From: Chloranthus sessilifolius
Taxonomy: Eukaryota; Streptophyta; Magnoliopsida; Chloranthales; Chloranthaceae
DNA length: 64,000 nt
Direction of reading: 5' to 3'
Assembly: GCA_021018995.1 (NCBI GenBank)
Contig: CM037593.1
Location: 40,871,810-40,935,809, forward strand
The notes beneath the pieces were generated by a model. It ran no database searches. It saw only the letters and a list, made by a program, of their open reading frames with translations, and had not been told where the DNA came from. Made by a program: the position numbers and the translations under genes. Position 1 is the first letter of the stretch, and the number at the start of each line of letters is the position of its first letter. Shown here in pieces: positions 55,601-64,000 of the stretch.

Positions 55601-55769
55601 AAGGCTATAAATTGGTAATATTTGCAAGACTAGAAACCATCTTAGTTTTTTCCCATAATAGATTTACTCTTTTCGATCAAACAGGTAGAACAAAGTGATT
55701 GCTTTTTTTTTTTGCTTTACAGTAGAGAGCTCCTGTTGCCTGCCTTATTGTAGAAGTAATGCAAAAAAT

Positions 55770-55985
55770 GTTGGCATTTCAGGTTCATGTTGGCATTCCA
55801 AAATATTGCAGATTTTTTTGGAAAGAAAATTATACAAGAATTTTTTTGGCATGCCAAAATATAGCAGATTTTTTTGGCATTCCAAATTATAGAAGATTTT
55901 TTTTGGCATTCCAAATTATGCCAAATTTTTTCGGCATTCCAAATTATACCAGATTTGTTGGCATTCCAGTTTGTTGGGTTTTCCA
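55770..55985. repeat. Minisatellite, about 33-bp unit, six to seven copies
   Basis: The unit is TTTTTTTGGCATTCCAAATT followed by ATANCAGA. Copies are diverged at the left (GCATGCCAAAATATAGCAGA) and more uniform to the right. The open frames read through it on both strands are a by-product of the repeat. Confidence 0.9.
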
Positions 55986-59118
<3,133 letters not shown>

Positions 59119-60165
59119 AAAAATTTCACGTGGAATGAGCAACAAGACAAGGCCTATATCGAGGAACTTGTCGAGCAATACCATCTACGTCGAAAACTAC
59201 CTAATGGAACGTGACAAAAAAATGTGTGGCCTGAGATGGCCGAAAACCTAACGTCTTACGAGTGCTTCGAAGGAAAACTGGAAGAACTCACCAGAGATAA
59301 ATACTATAATCACTTGAAGTCAGTAAGGAATAATTACTCTAGGATGAAGAAAATCCTTGATACTAGTGCTTTTGGTTGGGACAATGACAATAAAATGGTC
59401 ATTGCAGAAACTGATATATGGGACAATTTCATTTATGCACTGGTTAGCAACTTCGAACTTTAACCTTCCTTGAGCTGTGAATCAAAATAGTCGTACATAA
59501 TCTGAACATTTCACTTAACCTAGCATACATGACTTCAGGGTAATATCTGGGCTACAAATTATCGAGGTAGGAAGGTTCAAGACTACAAACTGCTTTGCCT
59601 TCTATTTGGAAATAGCACATACACTGGGGCTGAGGAGTTCCACCCTAGGGATCGTCGATCCCTTGTCCAAGAACTTGCTATTCCTCTTGGTGATGACTGT
59701 AGTGGGGACTCATACCACCCAGTATTTGATAATGAGGAGTTCCCCTACCAAGAAGGGCCTACTAATGCGGAGTCTCCCTTAACTGCGGAGAGTGGTCCAA
59801 ACCCGAGCACCCGAACCCACCCTACTCGAAACTCTAGTTCAAGTGGGTTTGGAAGGAAACGGAAGAGTGTAGACCTCCCTGATGGTCTTCTTGAGCAGCT
59901 GGTGGGATTTCGAACAACTCTTGAAAGCATCGCTAATCGGGCTGTCCCTGAACCACCTCAACCACCTTGAAGCAATCATGAACAATTTTTGGAATTTGTA
60001 CAAGAAATGAGAGCAAACAACTTTATTGACCATTCTATGTTTATGGAGCTCCTAGTTAAATTTGAGCAGTCCGGTTGAATGGCTGAGATAGTGATGGGGT
60101 TGCGCCCTGAGCATTGTCAATCCTACCTCTTTGCCTTATGTGGAAGGCCATGGCCACCTCCATAG
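59119..60165 (+). pseudogene. MYB/SANT-like domain protein (Harbinger-associated type), decayed
   Basis: The first exon-like part reads TWNEQQDKAYIEELVEQYHL, then VWPEMAENLTSYECFEGK, YYNHLKSVRNNYSRMKKILD and TSAFGWDNDNKMVIAETD: the trihelix-like Myb/SANT domain of plant PIF/Harbinger-associated and L10-interacting MYB-type proteins (recalled). A short intron is likely at about 59445-59535. The second part gives YRGRKVQDYKLLCLLFGN, then a Ser/Pro-rich linker, FGRKRKSVDLPDGLLEQLVG and EFVQEMRANNFIDHSMFMEL. In-frame TGA stops lie at 59212, 59968 and 60076; the frame otherwise stays open to 60163. No start codon is clear. It could be the MYB-like partner gene of a Harbinger transposon or a retired host gene. 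Confidence 0.7.
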
Positions 60166-60240
60166 TGGTTGTTATGGGGGGAGGGGGGGTGTTGATCGTT
60201 TGTGTTGTTATTATGGGGGGGAGGGGGGTGTTGATCCTGG
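60166..60240 (+). repeat. G-rich two-copy minisatellite
   Basis: Two copies of GTTGTTATGGGGGGAGGGGG followed by GGTGTTGATC at about 60169-60235, just after the last stop of the MYB/SANT-like frame. The G runs could form G-quadruplexes. Confidence 0.8.
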
Positions 60241-60629
60241 ATGGAGTTGCCTTTTTTGTAAATTAATGAAAAATGGTGAATGGTTGTTTTATTGTGCTCC
60301 GCCATTGCGTCCACAATCCTATGAAAAATCCGAATCAGGTGTATATATGCCATCCCTAATTTTATTTTTTTCCATTCCACCATTTATAGCAGATTTTGGT
60401 TCTAGTTCGGAGCATCAAAAGTCTGTTGATGTTAACCCATGAGTCAAATCTGGATTATTAGTTCACGATTCTTGCGACAGACCAATATATTTTGATCCAA
60501 TTCATAAATCTAAATGACAACTATTTGCACTTCTCTTTGGAAAATTAGTGCGACTCTAATGAGGCGAGAGTGCAACTTGGGCAAGATCTAGATCAAACCA
60601 TAGATTTACGAATCAGGAGCATGAATGAT

Positions 60630-60631
<2 letters not shown>

Positions 60632-60685
<54 letters not shown>
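60632..60685. repeat. (AT)n microsatellite
   Basis: About 54 bp of AT dinucleotides between GATCC and AAGCTTATG. Confidence 0.98.
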
Positions 60686-60687
<2 letters not shown>

Positions 60688-63600
60688 CTTATGCTGCTAG
60701 ATCTACTTTGCATTAAGTTGCAACTGTGATATTAAAAGATACTTCCAAAGCGTATGTCACGCCTTTGGTTTAGTTTTGTGAGTTGAATATCTGAAGTTAC
60801 GGTTTGGAGGAACCAAAAATTTGATGCAAGCTGTTGTTTTTAGTGTTGATGTTCATGGAAGGAGAGAAATAGCAGGGGACTGAGTGGAGATAGTGCCTGA
60901 TATATGTATTAGTTGGGCTCGGTGGGACTGAGTGGAGATAGTGGCTAATAGAGGGAGTCTGCTATGGTTATTTGTTAAGGGTGGGACCACAAGATAGTGT
61001 AATCTGGTGGCGATGTATGTATTATTTGGCCTAGGGTGGGAGAGAAGAGGTAAATGGTCATGCGGTCTAGCGATTCTTATTGGTAGCAACTACCTTGTAT
61101 ATAGGAGTTTCCTCTGGCCTGTCCTGATTATGGCCAGTGGCTGTTGCTGCTATTGTAATTTATTTTATTTTATTTTATCTTTTTAATTTTCGATTTTTTT
61201 TTATGTGGGCTATTTTGGAGACAGCCTGTGTGTAAGAACATAGATTTGGTAGAATGGTGGGTTTCTTGTTCCTGTTTTCCAGAAAAGCTGGAAGTAAACT
61301 AGGCTGGAATCTATTTAAAAAAGGTGAAGGAATCATGTGAAGCCTCTTCTATTAATCCTTGCTGAATTCTTGATGGAGGACTACTGGAAGAAATTAATAG
61401 TAAGGTCAGAAGGAACTAGATGCGTGCAGCTGCTGGGCTCATGTAGGCTACTTGGCCTGTCATTTCTATTTTTTACTTTTTATAGAAGGAAAAAACCCCA
61501 CTGCTTTGTTATCATTCTTAATTTAAGCAATTGATATTATAGCTCAACATGGAGTTTCCCATGCTATGGATTTGGTTCTTCTCTAAGCGTTCTTGTATTG
61601 CTCTCTGACGAGGTATATGGTTGGGGCATTGTTCATCACTTCAATGATGTACCCAGTAGCCTCTGAACACTAGAATTGTACAATTTATAGGCCAGCAAGT
61701 GAACTGTGTTTCTATATGACCCTGCTGTTGGAACTACATGGGACCAACGTCTAGACTGCTATTTGTTTTCTCCTTTACAAGCTTAAATTCACATGTGACC
61801 TCGTTAGAGGCTTAGTCTACATACTGCTATTAATTTCATGAAGGGTTTGATTTCTTGATCACGGTGAAATCAGTTAAAGAGATCACAAGAATTGAGTAGC
61901 AGAACTGGAGAGTTCAGTATAGCAATCATACTGTAAAATTGTTGTATGATGTTCAAACACATGCACATGTGCAAGTATATTTAGATTATTTTACAAAGGA
62001 TTTTATCAAACAGTTGGGAGCTTTTTTGTTGTAATGGAGAAGAAAATACATGGATTTATGCAATGGCTAGGAGTTCCATCAGTTAGGATAAAGTGATAAA
62101 ACTGTTGCTCCAACATAGATAAATGCTTTAATTGAAGCAACATCCCATTTCTTGATTTGCCATTATCTGCCAGGCTTTGTTTAACTCACACAAGGCTTGG
62201 AAGTCGGCCTGCCCAACTTTCTGAATCCTCAAGTCAGGGATGCATCCATGTCACATATTTGTCCAATAAAGATTCAAGATCACTACCTATCATATCTGTA
62301 AGAATAAAACCTGTCAATTGAGATAAAATATATAATTTATCTCGGCTTCTTTTGAAAAATTGGACTAATGAAATGCTTTGTGGCAATCTTAATAGGCTAC
62401 TTTTGGGTTATAAGGTACTTTTCTTTTGACATTTTTTCACTATATCATTTTGTAGGCAATAGCCTTAACATTTTGCACAATAATAAGGATTTAAGAGCAC
62501 TGCTCCCCAAGGGCATTACTGGGGCTATTCCTTCACATTGCATGTTTATAAATTGGTCTCATTCACTTTATTCTTGTTATGAAAAATGATTGCAAGTGAA
62601 AGAAACACTATATTGACTGAATGTGCAGCATGGGCACTTCGTTTGTGAGAGTATGGGCACTGTATTAAAATTCAAGATTTGAAAAGAAACTCCCAAGTTC
62701 CAAGTTAAAAAACTTCTCATCCCCTACCTTTTTTTGTATATTTAGGTACTTTTCTTTGCTCTATGACCTTTTCCCAACTTTCCTAATTTGGCCCATTTTT
62801 GCCTAATTCTGTTTTGAGAGTCAACTTTTTATTCATTGATATCCATGATTTGCTCATGTGGCAAGGAAATTTGATGTTGATGTTGATGTTGCAGACATTG
62901 TCCCCTGACATGCCTCTCAAACTTGCATCAGATACAATATTAAGAATGCTGAGAGCTTGAGTTCATCATCATCGCGAAGGCTAGGTAAGCTTTGTGGATG
63001 AAGGAGGATATATACGAATAACAAATAATAGAATGCTTGAGTTCTCGAGTCTGTTTTGTGTTCAAGTTTGAGTAAGCTGAGCCTGGGAAAAAACATCTAT
63101 AAAGTTGTTTTTTTATCGATAAAAAACATGTCTATAAAGTTGGCTATTGACTTAATTTATTGATGCAATCTAAGTTAGGATTTGCCAATCTAAGCCTCGG
63201 CCAAGTTAGGATTGTATCAGCAAGTGTTTGGTTTGCATCGTTCCCTTGATGCACTATATTCATGATAAATAAGTTCTATCAAGCATGAAGTGTTCTATTC
63301 TGCATGTATCAGCATGTATTCTAATCATTATGTTCAAGTTGGCATGTTAATGTATCCAATGTTCTTTTTTAGTTTTAAATTTTTTTATATTTTTTGTGCC
63401 ATTTGTACTGGCCTTGCCTTTGTATTTTTGCCTCTTTTTTTTTTTTATTCTTTTCTTTTCTTTTTGGTGGAGCATCTCGCTATGCTTTCTCTGATACGTT
63501 GTAGTTCCATTTTGATTAATCAAATTATGGCTTTGATGTGACTAAAAAAAAAGCTAATCAATCAATTAATCCACTTTTCTAATCAGTTGACCCACTTTCC

Positions 63601-64000
63601 TTTTATTAGAATATATAATGAGGGCAGTCAATTATTTTAGGAAATTTTTGTTGGACACACTGACATAATACTTGGGAACTTTTCATTTAAAAATATTGGA
63701 AGGTTGACAATATTGCAGTATGATTCCAGGTTTCTAATGTTGAGGGGCTGGTTCTGTGGCTCAACTGGAAGGTTAAAAAGCTATTCATAAGCTTGATAGT
63801 CTTATGATGCTATGTCAGTGAGGAGGGCTGATCACATTCATAAAAAATAGCAATTGGATAAAATTTTATCTTTAAGAGATCCATTGATAAATTCCCAAGA
63901 AACAAGACCTTGGTGAAAAAGTATCATGATAAAAAACCTTGCTGAAATATAATGTTAACAATAAATTTTAGGTTCTTGTATTGCATCCACTTAATTGATC
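60686..64000. other. No recognisable gene
   Basis: Open frames are short and unrelated to anything I recognise. The sequence is AT-rich with T runs (61190, 63430). Untranslated regions or non-coding transcripts cannot be excluded from sequence alone. Confidence 0.5.

Noticed and set aside
60123-60383. Minus-strand frame rich in Pro/His/Asn
   Set aside because: Antisense reading of the G-rich minisatellite following the MYB/SANT-like pseudogene.
60686-64000. Possible second host gene at the right edge
   Set aside because: Short unrelated frames only; no splice-linked series of conserved peptides could be assembled on either strand.

Overview
This is nuclear DNA from a flowering plant. The evidence is a spliced plant gene with GT-AG introns, Athila/Tat-type and chromovirus Ty3/gypsy retrotransposons, MITEs, and long AT, GT and GA microsatellites. 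The species cannot be named from the sequence. The very long, transposon-filled introns suggest a TE-rich, probably woody, non-grass genome (inference). There is one 100-N assembly gap at 17412-17511.

The only host gene I can follow with confidence is on the minus strand. It encodes a DUF3531-type protein, probably plastid-targeted, spread over at least 29 kb. Exon 1 is at 51488-51832, exon 2 at 37349-37434 and exons 3-6 between 23993 and 22740. All six exons join in frame with proper splice sites. The last coding exon is not visible; it probably lies beyond the gap or the window. Introns 1 and 2 are about 14.1 and 13.4 kb and hold most of the mobile elements. The promoter plus exon 1 has been duplicated into four tandem copies (51369-53700). 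Only the copy nearest exon 2 is intact.

Layout: 1-17411 is a tandem LTR-internal-LTR-internal-LTR-internal array of a minus-strand, non-autonomous Athila/Tat-like element, with tRNA-Asp primer sites, LTRs of about 1.85 kb, a gag/protease remnant and a plant-transposon-domain ORF, but no RT or integrase. 17512-22739 holds a solo-LTR-like Copia-type sequence and small duplications. 22740-23993 holds gene exons. 24433-29111 is a deletion-derivative chromovirus with target-site duplication AAAAG. 29300-37200 is a MITE, foldback and microsatellite zone. 38100-39990 is a broken gag-like region split by a MITE and a solo LTR (duplication GTTTC). 40354-46994 is a complete-length but dead chromovirus (duplication AGTTC). 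48480-50460 is a fossil gypsy pol. 51369-53700 is the exon-1 array. 54234-54470 is a MITE. 55430-55990 holds minisatellites. 59119-60165 is a MYB/SANT-like pseudogene. The remainder to 64000 shows nothing recognisable.

The most unusual content is a family of hAT-like MITEs (CATGGATCAAAAT ends, four copies with perfect 8-bp duplications) whose interiors are built from short palindromes, a set of inverted-repeat elements sitting inside TA microsatellites, and the fourfold first-exon array. No single new multi-gene system such as defence or biosynthesis is visible.
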